Shown one piece after another: positions 25,084 to 32,549 of a DNA stretch of 46,365 nt; the first letter of the stretch is position 1, and each line of letters starts with the position of its first letter. This DNA is from Terriglobales bacterium (GTDB taxonomy: Bacteria > Acidobacteriota > Terriglobia > Terriglobales > Acidobacteriaceae): contig JAICSO010000030.1 of the NCBI GenBank assembly GCA_025936825.1, positions 1 to 46,365 on the forward strand, given 5' to 3'. A program made the position numbers and the translations under genes. The notes beneath the pieces were generated by a model, which saw only the letters and a list, made by a program, of their open reading frames with translations, was not told the origin of the DNA and did no database searches.

Positions 25084-25800
25084 TTATTTCTTCTCTTCTC
25101 TTGCTTCCGCAATGCTGGCCTGTTGTCCAGCGGTAGAAACGGCCTTTACGAATGCCTCAGCGCTTTCCGGAGTGGATACTTTTCCGGAGAGGATGTTTCG
25201 AAACCTCATGTGCTTGCCGTAAATAGCGCGCGTGGAGTCGTCATCCTGCTGCACCACTGCTCCTTCCAAAGTAATGCCGGCGAACGCGCCTCTCGAGCGT
25301 GAGTATGTCAACACCTGTGTGTTCATCTTCCAGTCGGTTCCAGCGGAGGCGTGACGGCCAACCGGGCCGGCAGCTACGGATCCTTCGCCAGATAGTTGGA
25401 ACTTACTTGAGAGCAGATGCTGGAAGCCTTGTTCGTTCATGACCAGCATGACCAGATCCACACCCTCGACGCCGATCTGTAATCCCCAACTTCCCCCGCC
25501 GACAGAAACAAATGCTGGCGCACTCCAACCGTTGGAGGTGCGGCACGAAGCAACACCACGCCCGTGTTTCCCGCCGAAGATGAATCCGCCCTTAATCAGG
25601 TCGGGGACGACCAGGATGCACTTTGCGTTGCTCAACACTTCTTCGGGGATACCCTTGTCAGGAGTCGCCATGATCGAGTGCAGAACATCGACCGAAGACT
25701 GCAGGCGCGCGACCGAATCTTCGCGGGCCGACCCTGCCCAGGCGAACGTCGCACACAGGCCCATGAAACTAACCAGCAAAACTGATAAAGCTTTCTTCAT
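25084..25800 (-). CDS. SYLF-domain lipid-binding protein (Ysc84-like)
   Basis: The 238-residue protein has a signal peptide (KKALSVLLVSFMGLCATFAW) and a SYLF domain: IPEEVLSNAKCILVVPDL, KGGFIFGGKHGRGVASCR, WSAPAFVSVGGGSWGLQIG and a C-terminal RGAFAGITLEG. Bacterial SYLF proteins are exported and bind lipids; many are stress-induced. ATG 25800 is preceded by AAGGAAATATTC. The recurring motif lies 128 bp upstream at 25929. Confidence 0.9.
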   Translation of the reverse strand: MKKALSVLLVSFMGLCATFAWAGSAREDSVARLQSSVDVLHSIMATPDKGIPEEVLSNAKCILVVPDLIKGGFIFGGKHGRGVASCRTSNGWSAPAFVSVGGGSWGLQIGVEGVDLVMLVMNEQGFQHLLSSKFQLSGEGSVAAGPVGRHASAGTDWKMNTQVLTYSRSRGAFAGITLEGAVVQQDDDSTRAIYGKHMRFRNILSGKVSTPESAEAFVKAVSTAGQQASIAEAREEKK

Positions 25801-25928
25801 GAATATTTCCTTTCGGTGCGGAGCTAAGGGAAGACAACTTCAGATTGGCTGACTTAGTTCAGTGGACCTGAAAGAGAGAGAAGGACCGCTCGTCTCAGCT
25901 TTCATCATGGGCTTGTTGGAAAAGAGTA

Positions 25929-25948
25929 GCTGGTCTGAATTGCTCAGA
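25929..25948 (-). promoter_or_regulatory. Copy of recurring motif upstream of SYLF gene
   Basis: On the minus strand this reads TCTGAGCAATTCAGACCAGC and is identical over 18 bp to the copy at 6363-6382 upstream of the repeat-protein gene. Confidence 0.55.
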
Positions 25949-25985
25949 TTGTCTTGCTTCGGAAGTCATTGCCGTCGCAACAGGC

Positions 25986-26375
25986 TCACGCCTTTGGCGA
26001 TCGAATGCCTTCGAGGAGCTGCGCGAGAGTCCCATAGAGGTTGCTGGGAGGCTCGCCTTTGGCGTAAAAGCCATGCGCCATCACTTCAGACGGCAACTCC
26101 CCGCCATTTCGGTACGCGCCGCTCATAGCGATGGTAACAATCCTCGGAAAATGACGCCGGATCTCCGAGAGCAGGTCCACACCGGACATTCCGGGCATGT
26201 TCAGGTCGGAAATGATGATGTCGGGTGCGCTTTCGTTTATCGACAGAAGAGCTTCCACGCCATCCACAGCGGTAGCAACGTCATAACCGACCGACTCGAG
26301 TAGCTGAGTCAGGCAGGTACGGATGGTCGGGTCGTCGTCCACGACAAGAACTTGACGTTGTGCAGGCGTTGCCAT
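25986..26375 (-). CDS. Single-domain response regulator (CheY-like)
   Basis: From ATG 26375 the 129-residue product is a complete receiver: acidic pair Asp13-Asp14 (VVDDDP), phospho-acceptor Asp57 (ISDLNMPGMSG), Ser85 and Lys106. It has no output domain and probably relays a phosphate or binds a partner. It shares the stretches YDVATAVDG, SDLNMPGMSG and SGAY...FYAKG with the receiver at 28294-28926, so they are paralogues. The frame runs to 26474 but the sequence before 26375 overlaps the upstream gene and the motif at 26412. Confidence 0.9.
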   Translation of the reverse strand: MATPAQRQVLVVDDDPTIRTCLTQLLESVGYDVATAVDGVEALLSINESAPDIIISDLNMPGMSGVDLLSEIRRHFPRIVTIAMSGAYRNGGELPSEVMAHGFYAKGEPPSNLYGTLAQLLEGIRSPKA

Positions 26376-26411
26376 AGTTATACGTAAAGTGTCGCATTCA
26401 GTCCCCGTCCC

Positions 26412-26431
26412 AGTCTGGTCAAAATTGGACC
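26412..26431 (-). promoter_or_regulatory. Copy of recurring motif upstream of response regulator
   Basis: Minus strand GGTCCAATTTTGACCAGACT, about 40 bp before the receiver start and overlapping the 3' end of the preceding gene. It has one extra base in the left half compared with the consensus. Confidence 0.4.
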
Positions 26432-26904
26432 ATTTCGCCGATGGCACTCCCCGCACCTTTAGTGCTGGGGGCATTCCTTTTGCGTCGTCCCAAAGGCCGG
26501 GAGTTACCTGGCTCTCTTGGGTTTCGTATGGGTTCTTGGCGGTACTCCGGGGCTCGACTCACACTAAGCGCGAAGTGGACGGCCGCCCACAGGAAGTAAG
26601 GGGGGTCGGATATGGACACTAATGCATCCACTGACTCGAGGGCAGCCTCGGGCAATTCCGCGCGCTCAGCCAGCATGACGATGGGTATATTCGGCCGAAG
26701 CTGTTTCATCTCGGAGGCGAATACCGAGGCATCCACGCGGCCCAAGTTGTACTCAAGCACAATTGCATCGACGAGCTCCGATGCGAGGAGTTGCAGCCCC
26801 TCTTGCGCATTGGTGGCGGTTAGCACTTTGTATCCATTGTTCTCCAGTACCCGGATCCGATGCGGATCGCGGTGGATGCAAAGCAGGGCCGGACGTAGGG
26901 CCAT
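26419..26904 (-). CDS. Degenerate receiver (pseudo-receiver) protein
   Basis: The 161-residue product has the fold of a receiver: CIHRDPHRIRVLENNGYKV, DAIVLEYNLGRVDASVF, IPIVMLAERAELPE. The phospho-acceptor position is Glu instead of Asp (LEYN) and the acidic pair is replaced by HRD, so it is not expected to be phosphorylated normally. About 45 basic, disordered residues follow. Two motif copies (26938, 27030) lie upstream. A second degenerate receiver is at 39304. Confidence 0.65.
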   Translation of the reverse strand: MALRPALLCIHRDPHRIRVLENNGYKVLTATNAQEGLQLLASELVDAIVLEYNLGRVDASVFASEMKQLRPNIPIVMLAERAELPEAALESVDALVSISDPPYFLWAAVHFALSVSRAPEYRQEPIRNPREPGNSRPLGRRKRNAPSTKGAGSAIGEMVQF

Positions 26905-26937
26905 ATGGCCTCAATATGTACTAGTACCGGATGCCAA

Positions 26938-26959
26938 GTTCTGTTCACAATTGCACACC
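26938..26959 (-). promoter_or_regulatory. Copy of recurring motif upstream of pseudo-receiver
   Basis: Minus strand GGTGTGCAATTGTGAACAGA plus AC, 34 bp before the start at 26904. Eighteen bases, TGTGCAATTGTGAACAGA, are identical to the copy at 40127. Confidence 0.55.
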
Positions 26960-27029
26960 ATCACGGAAATGCCTGGGAAGAGGGCAGCCCGGGCCGCCGC
27001 AGCGCTGGTTTCGCGCTACGAGAGCGGCC

Positions 27030-27047
27030 GCGTCTGAATTGCTCCCA
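27030..27047 (-). promoter_or_regulatory. Further copy of recurring motif
   Basis: Minus strand TGGGAGCAATTCAGACGC. It shares GAGCAATTCAGAC with the copies at 6363 and 25929 and lies between the Gln-rich gene and the pseudo-receiver gene. Confidence 0.45.
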
Positions 27048-27051
27048 CCGC

Positions 27052-28056
27052 TTACCGTAGAGACACAAAGCCAAGGATGTTGGACAACTGAATATCTAAT
27101 ATGACATTCGTGTTCCCCGAAGCCCTACCATACTGATAGCGGCTGTTGTAGCCGTCCTCATACCCACGACGGAAGCCCTCGCGGAAGTAGTAGTTGTAAT
27201 CATCCCGGTCAACGTAATATCCGTTGTAGCCGTAGTTCGCGTCTTGATAGGCATAGGAGTCCTGGTAATCGGCATGCCAGCGGTCTTCGCGGTCTGCCTG
27301 TCCGGTCCCGAAGCCTTCGCTGTAGCCGTAGTTCACAGCTTGTCGCAGGACATCTGCCCCGTACTGATTGATCTCGTAGTAATTTCCGGCTCGCTGGTAA
27401 CGATATATAGGGGCACTGGAATAGTAAGGATCACGATCATAGTCGCGGTTGCGCTCGTTCTGAAACCGAAGTTGCTCTTGCCTTTCACGCTGTAAGTAGT
27501 CTTCCTGGAAACGATATTGCGCCGTGCGTCGTTGCTGCTGCAGCTGTTGGGTTCTCTGCTGTTCCAGGCCGCGTTCGCGCTCTTGGTTCTGTTCTTCGCG
27601 GAATTGAGCGGAGCGTCGCTGTTGCTCTGCAACCATCTGTTGCTGGCGGTGTTCGGAGAGGCGCTCGCCTTGCTGGCGATCTTGGTCCTGCTGCTGCGCT
27701 TCATGCCGGTCCTGCTTCTGCTGCCGTTGCTGGTTCTGCTGCTGTTGCCGATTCTGATCCTGCTGTTGTCGCTCGTTCGCGCGTTGTTGCTGCTGGTTTC
27801 GGTCCTGCTGCTGTTGCTGTTGAACTTGCTGCTGCATGTTACGATCATGCTGCCCTTTCTGTTGTTGCGCTTCCTGTTGCCTGTTCGCGTCCTGCTGCCT
27901 GTTCGCCTGCTGTGGCTTGTGATCCTGCTTGGCAGGCTTGTCTTTCTCAGACTTATTTTGTCCTTCGTCCTGCTGATCCTGCTGCGGATAAGCAAGAGCA
28001 GCTGCGCCAAGGAGCACGAACAGAGCTACCGTGCTGAGAACTACAAAGCGTTTCAT
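27052..28056 (-). CDS. Secreted Gln-rich low-complexity protein
   Basis: The 334-residue product has a signal peptide (FVVLSTVALFVLLGAAALA, cut near residue 23), a segment of about 170 residues made mostly of Gln, Arg, Asp and Asn, and a C-terminal Tyr/Asp/Gly-rich region (YYSSAPIYRYQRAGNYYEI, YGYSEGFGTGQADREDR) that looks like a repeated YxDGYxxG pattern. Secreted and presumably disordered in the middle; function unknown. The opposite strand carries a 191-codon Leu-rich frame that is a composition artefact of the CAG repeats. Confidence 0.8.
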   Translation of the reverse strand: MKRFVVLSTVALFVLLGAAALAYPQQDQQDEGQNKSEKDKPAKQDHKPQQANRQQDANRQQEAQQQKGQHDRNMQQQVQQQQQQDRNQQQQRANERQQQDQNRQQQQNQQRQQKQDRHEAQQQDQDRQQGERLSEHRQQQMVAEQQRRSAQFREEQNQERERGLEQQRTQQLQQQRRTAQYRFQEDYLQRERQEQLRFQNERNRDYDRDPYYSSAPIYRYQRAGNYYEINQYGADVLRQAVNYGYSEGFGTGQADREDRWHADYQDSYAYQDANYGYNGYYVDRDDYNYYFREGFRRGYEDGYNSRYQYGRASGNTNVILDIQLSNILGFVSLR

Positions 28057-28172
28057 GGAGTTTGCCTCACTATGAGGCTAAGCGGCGGGTGAGAAGATTA
28101 GCTGTGTCCTTTTGATCAGTTAAGGTCATTTAAGCGTCTGCGCCATAGGAGGTAAGTGCGGGGCAGTTCGGC

Positions 28173-28190
28173 GAGCAATATTGAACAGAC
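28173..28190 (+). promoter_or_regulatory. Copy of recurring motif upstream of receiver gene
   Basis: GAGCAATATTGAACAGAC lies 103 bp before ATG 28294. It is close to the consensus and points towards the gene. Confidence 0.5.
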
Positions 28191-28293
28191 GTTTTCGCAA
28201 GCCAGCGCCATGGTTGTGAGCGAATCGAGATCTCAGATGAACGAGCGACAAACACTCTACGCCGCGACTAGATCCAACGGTGGCGAAATCGCA

Positions 28294-28926
28294 ATGCGGA
28301 TTCTGGTGGTCGAAGATGATGCTACCGTGCGTCATACAATTTCGAAACTTCTGTCGGATCATGGCTACGACGTCTCGATTGCAGTGGACGGCTTCGACGC
28401 GCTTTTGCAGCTCGAGCGGACAATCCCAGACCTCATACTCTCTGACCTGAACATGCCGCAAATGTCGGGCTTCGAGTTGTTATCGGTGGTCCGGCGCAGG
28501 TTTCCGGAGATTCTGGTTGTCGCTTCCAGCGGCGCTTACGATTCCAGTGGAGTTCCTAATGGAGTGATCGCTGACGCTTTCTATGCCAAGGGCCAGGAAG
28601 ATGCATCCCGGCTACTGGAAATTATCTCGACTTTGATCCGAACGGGTCCCCTAACGCACAAGGACCAAAATGCTCCGGTGTGGATACCCCGTAACGGAGT
28701 AGGGAGAGATGGAAAACCGTTCGTTGTCCTCACTTGTACGCAATGCCTCAGGTCTTTCCCCTTCGCTGTCGATCATGAGCCCACCGGAGAGGTTCTAAGA
28801 ACTCCCTGCATTTATTGTCCTCACGAAGTGACTTACATCATCGATTTTTCCCGCTCAGTGAACTCACCCGAAAAGCGAGCCGCGTGGAAGGCGGCGTTTC
28901 TCAAATCGCAAGAAAAGCTGGCTTAA
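28294..28926 (+). CDS. Response regulator with C-terminal zinc-ribbon domain
   Basis: From ATG 28294 the 210-residue protein has a complete receiver (Asp8-Asp9, Asp51 in LSDLNMPQMSG, Ser79, Lys99) and then about 85 residues with two CxxC knuckles, CTQC and CIYC, in VVLTCTQCLRSFPFAVD and TPCIYCPHEVTYIID. This is a receiver fused to a zinc-ribbon, not a known DNA-binding output. The receiver is a paralogue of the single-domain protein at 25986-26375. The frame extends upstream to 28156 through the motif, so the shorter start is preferred. No histidine kinase gene is adjacent. Confidence 0.8.
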   Translation: MRILVVEDDATVRHTISKLLSDHGYDVSIAVDGFDALLQLERTIPDLILSDLNMPQMSGFELLSVVRRRFPEILVVASSGAYDSSGVPNGVIADAFYAKGQEDASRLLEIISTLIRTGPLTHKDQNAPVWIPRNGVGRDGKPFVVLTCTQCLRSFPFAVDHEPTGEVLRTPCIYCPHEVTYIIDFSRSVNSPEKRAAWKAAFLKSQEKLA

Positions 28927-29087
28927 GCACCCGTCGCCGGATTCCACAATATGCACAGTTCCGCTGGCCGCAAGATCGACCGGCAGAACGACAATCTGTG
29001 GACCGTGAAATACGGTTTTGCGCTTCGCAGCCCGCGAGTGCGAATGCTGTCCCTACACATCCGGCCGCAATGACGTACGTAGACCAA

Positions 29088-29107
29088 TGAGCAATTGTGA
29101 GCAGACC
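29088..29107 (+). promoter_or_regulatory. Copy of recurring motif upstream of LuxR regulator
   Basis: TGAGCAATTGTGAGCAGACC lies 78 bp before ATG 29185 and points towards the gene. Confidence 0.55.
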
Positions 29108-29184
29108 AGGGAACTTACAAATGGCAGAATCCAGGAACTCAGAATCAGAGCACGTTATAGATGTTATGTGGTAGGAGGTTCTTC

Positions 29185-29901
29185 ATGAATACGCTTCGCA
29201 TATTGCTAGCCGATGATCATCCAGTGTTTCGTCTTGGCTTGTGTTCTCTGCTTGGATCTCACAAAGGTTGGGAAATCTGCGGACAGGCTTCGGACGGACG
29301 TGCGGCTGTGGAGAAGTGCGGGCAACTGAAGCCGGACGTGCTCATTCTGGACATTGGCATGCCAGAACTCAACGGTGTGGACGCGGCGCGGCGCATCTTG
29401 AGAGACAATCCTAAGCAAAGAATTCTGATCCTGACGGATGTAGCTTCAGAACAAGTGATCCGCGAGTGTCTGGCCGCAGGCGTTCGCGGTTGGGTCTACA
29501 AATCTGATGACACCGCTGAATTGATGACCGCGGTGGAGGCTCTGCAACAGTACCGATCCACCTTCAGTTCACGTGTCTGCGACTTGATTCTGGATGGCTA
29601 CCTGCAACGCCTCCATCCGGATCCAGTCGTATTGGCGCCACGATTGTCATTTCGCGAGCGCGAAGTTGTTCAACTTGTCGGTGAGGGCAAGACTTCAAAA
29701 GAAGTCGCGGCAAAGCTGGGCATTTCATTGAAGACCGCAGAGACCCACCGCAGCAATATTCTGATGAAGCTCAACCTTCATACCACTGTGGAACTGGTGC
29801 TGTACGCCGTCCAGAACGAAATCGTCAACATCGTGCGCTTCCCAATGGTTGTTCCCCGGGCGCCCCAGAATGGAAATGGACATGCGCAGATCGCGGTCTG
29901 A
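29185..29901 (+). CDS. NarL/FixJ-family response regulator
   Basis: The 239-residue product has a receiver (Asp10-Asp11, phospho-acceptor Asp56 in LILDIGMPELNG, Thr84, Lys106) and a LuxR-type helix-turn-helix at about 156-205 (LSFREREVVQLVGEGKTSKE then ISLKTAETHRSNI). On phosphorylation such proteins bind promoter DNA as dimers. ATG 29185 has GTAGGAGG six bases upstream; the start at 29161 would precede that site. The cognate kinase may have been the broken histidine kinase at 38938, but that is speculation. Confidence 0.95.
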   Translation: MNTLRILLADDHPVFRLGLCSLLGSHKGWEICGQASDGRAAVEKCGQLKPDVLILDIGMPELNGVDAARRILRDNPKQRILILTDVASEQVIRECLAAGVRGWVYKSDDTAELMTAVEALQQYRSTFSSRVCDLILDGYLQRLHPDPVVLAPRLSFREREVVQLVGEGKTSKEVAAKLGISLKTAETHRSNILMKLNLHTTVELVLYAVQNEIVNIVRFPMVVPRAPQNGNGHAQIAV

Positions 29902-29931
29902 AAAGCGGTCGGCGATGCCGAAAAGATACAT

Positions 29932-30177
29932 GTGTCAGATGAATCGGAAAAGATCGTAAGCCAAACACAGAAATTCGCGAAGGCGGAAACTGCGCTCGCA
30001 AGCCGAGGGTCGCTGCCTCTCGAAGCTTGCATTTCCGAATCCAAGCGGCCCATCCGGATAGGCGGTGAAATGGGAGCCAACTCTCGCGTCCTGCGACTCG
30101 CCAGCATAGCGCGGTACCGAATGAAACGCCGGATGACGATAGTAGAGAAAAGTTTCCGCAGCGAGCAACACAGATGA
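29932..30177 (+). CDS. Possible small hypothetical protein
   Basis: An 81-codon frame from GTG 29932 reads SDESEKIVSQTQKFAKAETA, then LPLEACISESKRPIRIGGEM and LRLASIARYRMKRRMTIVEK. Composition and codon use look natural, while two minus-strand frames (29778-30236, 29935-30255) look like shadows. The ribosome site is weak. It lies 30 bp after the LuxR regulator. Function unknown. Confidence 0.45.
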   Translation: MSDESEKIVSQTQKFAKAETALASRGSLPLEACISESKRPIRIGGEMGANSRVLRLASIARYRMKRRMTIVEKSFRSEQHR

Positions 30178-30234
30178 GATTTGCCAGCCACCAGCAGCGA
30201 GGCTGAGATGAGCCATCGCCGTGAGGAGATCATC

Positions 30235-30528
30235 ATGAAAACCTATTACCTTCACCTGCGAGCGTTTCCCTGTGACCTATGTCAAGGGCCGGTTGTAACC
30301 GGCTCGACGGCAGTACGCGAGAGGGACATCGAAAAGGAGACTGAGATTACGGAAGTGGGAGCTATTTGTCTCTCATGTGGTCACCGGCAAAGTGAAGCGA
30401 CTGCGCCAGGCCGGACGCGCGACTTTCCGCCAGTTCTGTGGGAACCTCCGAAGGCCTCGACGCCCCCGGTCATGGGACATACTGCCAGTGCTTATCGTGA
30501 AATGCTCAATCGTGAAGAACTACATTGA
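30235..30528 (+). CDS. Small protein with paired CxxC motifs
   Basis: ATG 30235 has GTGAGGAG seven bases upstream. The 97-residue product begins MKTYYLHLRAFPCDLCQGPV and has a second knuckle CLSCGHRQSE, so it probably binds zinc. It ends with a Pro-rich stretch and YREMLNREEL. Its last 23 bases overlap the 3' end of the Crp/Fnr gene on the opposite strand. Function unknown. Confidence 0.7.
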   Translation: MKTYYLHLRAFPCDLCQGPVVTGSTAVRERDIEKETEITEVGAICLSCGHRQSEATAPGRTRDFPPVLWEPPKASTPPVMGHTASAYREMLNREELH

Positions 30529-31186
30529 GCAGTGAGCTATGAACCTGCAGTCCTCCGTCTTCTCCCGCGGAGTAATGAATGAATCCCATTTTTCGGAACC
30601 GATTCATGAAGAAGCTGACCCGCGAGCGGGTGGTTCCCACCATCTCCGCCAGGGTTTCCTGGCTGATCTTTGGAACCACACTTTCCGGCACCCCCTCTTT
30701 GCCAAAACGAGCGAGCATCAGAAGGACGCGGGCGAGCCGCTTTTCGCTGGAATTGAACAACTGGTCAACCAAATCTTCTTCGTAGCGGACGTTCCGAGCC
30801 AGCAGGTAGGCGACGAACATTTCTGAGAGAGTCGGTTCGCGGTGCAGCGCCTGCATCATGGCATTCTTCTCAATCCGCAGCACGGCGCAATCGGTGATTG
30901 CAGTTGCCGTGCCCATGCGGAGTGGCTGTCCCGCAAGCGAGCCTTCGCCGAAGAAGCTCCTGTCGCCCAGAATGCCAATCGTCGCTTCCTTACCGGTCTT
31001 GGAAACGACCGCGAGCTTGACCTTGCCTGTCTGGAGATAAAAAACCGCATCCGCGGGGTCCCCTTGCCCGAAAATAGTCCGCTTCTTCGGAAAGAGCATG
31101 GCTTTCCTGCCCTCGCCGATTGTGGCTAGCAGCGCCTCCGGGTCGAATTGGCGATTCTTCTTGGCAGTTGTGACGGGGCTCATCAC
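30506..31186 (-). CDS. Crp/Fnr-family transcriptional regulator
   Basis: The 226-residue product has a cyclic-nucleotide-type effector domain (FGQGDPADAVFYLQTGKVKL, GDRSFFGEGSLAG) to about residue 115, a dimerisation helix, and a winged helix with ISQETLAEMVGTTRSRVSFF as recognition unit. It lacks the Cys cluster of Fnr in its N-terminus, so it is unlikely to sense oxygen through an iron-sulfur cluster; the effector is unknown. It is the intact paralogue of the frameshifted gene at 6472-7154. A sequence TGAGCCATTGTGCTCAG lies upstream at 31220, also present reversed at about 4479. Confidence 0.9.
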   Translation of the reverse strand: MMSPVTTAKKNRQFDPEALLATIGEGRKAMLFPKKRTIFGQGDPADAVFYLQTGKVKLAVVSKTGKEATIGILGDRSFFGEGSLAGQPLRMGTATAITDCAVLRIEKNAMMQALHREPTLSEMFVAYLLARNVRYEEDLVDQLFNSSEKRLARVLLMLARFGKEGVPESVVPKISQETLAEMVGTTRSRVSFFMNRFRKMGFIHYSAGEDGGLQVHSSLLNVVLHD

Positions 31187-31368
31187 TCATCATTCTAGCT
31201 CTGAATGGCAAGCGGGAAATGAGCCATTGTGCTCAGTATCTTATGGAGAAGTGCGCGAACCTGAAGATGGCTGAAGAGCACCGGTTTACGTCAACCAGAC
31301 GGCCTACCCTCTTGGGGTCAGCAGTTGCCGGGCCAAACTGATTGGCAACCGGTGCGAGGAGAAGCGAC

Positions 31369-31488
31369 ATGCACCCGGAAGAGCTAATGAAGCCAGATCT
31401 GTTGAGTGAAATCGTGTTGTTGACGTTCGGCACTCTGGTCCTTTCATCGCTGGTGTGGTTCGCAGTTGCTGCGCTCGCTCGACCGTGA
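31369..31488 (+). CDS. 39-residue single-helix membrane microprotein
   Basis: ATG 31369 has GAGGAGA followed by six bases, an excellent ribosome site. The product starts MHPEELMKPDLLSEIV and forms one membrane helix (LLTFGTLVLSSLVWFAVAAL) with a short end ARP. It is followed 48 bp later by another microprotein gene of the same length, probably in one transcript. Function unknown. Confidence 0.6.
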   Translation: MHPEELMKPDLLSEIVLLTFGTLVLSSLVWFAVAALARP

Positions 31489-31536
31489 CGGCGCAGCAGT
31501 GCCGTTGTGGACGCCGATGCAGGAACCTGAGGCGCA

Positions 31537-31656
31537 TTGACCCTACAGCAAGATTTCTATCTCGGAATAGTTGTGACGGTACTGTTTGTGGCAGGTTGTG
31601 TAATCGCCATCGCGAATCGATATCGACGAACTCGCGACCGCCGACGCTGGGAATAG
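31537..31656 (+). CDS. 39-residue single-helix microprotein, copy 2 of the 4278 family
   Basis: TTG 31537 lies four bases after TGAGG. The product reads (M)TLQQDFYLGIVVTVLFVAGC then VIAIANRYRRTRDRRRWE: D-x-YL, F-x-AGCVI and the RRxRDRRRW basic tail match the protein at 4278-4412. One membrane helix with a cytoplasmic tail is predicted. It converges on the zinc-ribbon gene at 31661-31813, with four bases between stop codons. Function unknown. Confidence 0.65.
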   Translation: MTLQQDFYLGIVVTVLFVAGCVIAIANRYRRTRDRRRWE

Positions 31657-31660
31657 TGTT

Positions 31661-31813
31661 TCAGGATTTGGCTACTTTGTCTGAAGCTGCCAGACGCCGG
31701 TCTCGGTGAGGATCAGTTCGCGGTAGTCCCGTGCTAAGCTCGCATTTCTCTCCTGGCTTAGCCCCACAGGTTGGGCAACGGACCGATAAGACTTTCTTCT
31801 CGCTTACTTTCAT
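31661..31813 (-). CDS. 50-residue zinc-finger-like microprotein
   Basis: From ATG 31813 (or ATG 31822, in frame and with AGGT about ten bases upstream) the product reads VRCPTCGAKPGEKCELSTGL followed by PRTDPHRDRRLAASDKV. Three cysteines and a His within 25 residues fit a CCHC or CCCH metal site; similar sequences occur as zinc-finger domains in bacteria and phages. The recurring motif at 31849 lies 36 bp upstream. Too short for usual gene finding. Likely nucleic-acid or protein binding (inference). Confidence 0.65.
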   Translation of the reverse strand: MKVSEKKVLSVRCPTCGAKPGEKCELSTGLPRTDPHRDRRLAASDKVAKS

Positions 31814-31848
31814 AAACAACATATTGAGCCGGACCTACCGGAGTAACT

Positions 31849-31867
31849 GATCAATTCTGACCAGCTT
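31849..31867. promoter_or_regulatory. Copy of recurring motif upstream of zinc-finger microprotein
   Basis: GATCAATTCTGACCAGCTT on the plus strand, 36 bp upstream of the minus-strand microprotein. The core TCAATTCTGA is nearly symmetrical, so orientation may not matter. Confidence 0.45.
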
Positions 31868-31899
31868 GTGGTTTAGCAACAGCTAAGGAGCCTTCAATG

Positions 31900-31925
31900 A
31901 AAAAAGCCTCGTCAGAGACGGGGCT
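31900..31925 (-). terminator. Rho-independent terminator of the exported-protein gene
   Basis: On the minus strand AGCCCCGTC, a TCT loop and GACGAGGCT form a strong stem followed by TTTTT, 25 bp after the stop of the gene at 31950-32396. This is a textbook intrinsic terminator. Confidence 0.85.
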
Positions 31926-31949
31926 GTGGAGGCTTCCTGAGTCAGATTC

Positions 31950-32396
31950 TCACTTCTTCGGTTCCAAGACTATCTCGCGTGCGAGTCGGCTGCCGATAAT
32001 GTCCCTATAGGAAGACCGATCCGCATAGCCGGCCTCTATCTTCGGCATTCCTCCAAAGAGGTCTTGGCTGAGTTCTTCCGCCTTGTCCGCATTGGCTTCC
32101 ATGGTGGCCAAGTCCTTGTATTCCGTCATCAGGATCACGTTGCAGTCGTTTGGGTTATGCGCTTCCGTTCGTATCGCTTTATAACTCAGCACGTACCCGG
32201 CTTTCCTCATTGCGTCTTGCTCTCTTTTCCAGTCGCCCGCCAGGTAACGAGCATACCGATCTTCCATACCACCCTTAACGTGGATGCATTGCATTTCCCA
32301 TACAGATCCATCGTGGTACGGCTTTGACTGTGCCAGTAAAGGCAAAGCAAATAACAGCACACATGCTGCGACAAGCGCCGAGGCAATTCTTCTCAT
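31950..32396 (-). CDS. Exported NIPSNAP/ABM-like protein
   Basis: The 148-residue product has a signal peptide (ASALVAACVLLFALPLLAQ) and a mature part WEMQCIHVKGGMEDRYARYL, MRKAGYVLSYKAIRTEAHNP, CNVILMTEYKDLATMEANAD, which has the strand-helix-strand pattern of a dimeric alpha/beta barrel. It should be periplasmic. No catalytic residue can be named. It is followed by a strong terminator and preceded by AGAGAGAAACCAAC before ATG 32396. Confidence 0.7.
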   Translation of the reverse strand: MRRIASALVAACVLLFALPLLAQSKPYHDGSVWEMQCIHVKGGMEDRYARYLAGDWKREQDAMRKAGYVLSYKAIRTEAHNPNDCNVILMTEYKDLATMEANADKAEELSQDLFGGMPKIEAGYADRSSYRDIIGSRLAREIVLEPKK

Positions 32397-32549
32397 GTTG
32401 GTTTCTCTCTTTCTGAAGTGAAAAGTCGGGATTCAGTGTGGGCACGCGTGTCCGAACCGCCCACTTCGATCGACTATGCCGGTTTCGAAGACTTCGGACT
32501 GGTCGTTATTGACCACTTCGGAAAAGATCGGGAATTGGCCAATGTCGAA

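Noticed and set aside
27517-28092. 191-codon Leu-rich plus-strand frame
   Set aside because: It is the exact antisense of the CAG-rich Gln-coding sequence of the secreted protein; poly-Leu arises from composition, and the N-terminus lacks a ribosome site.
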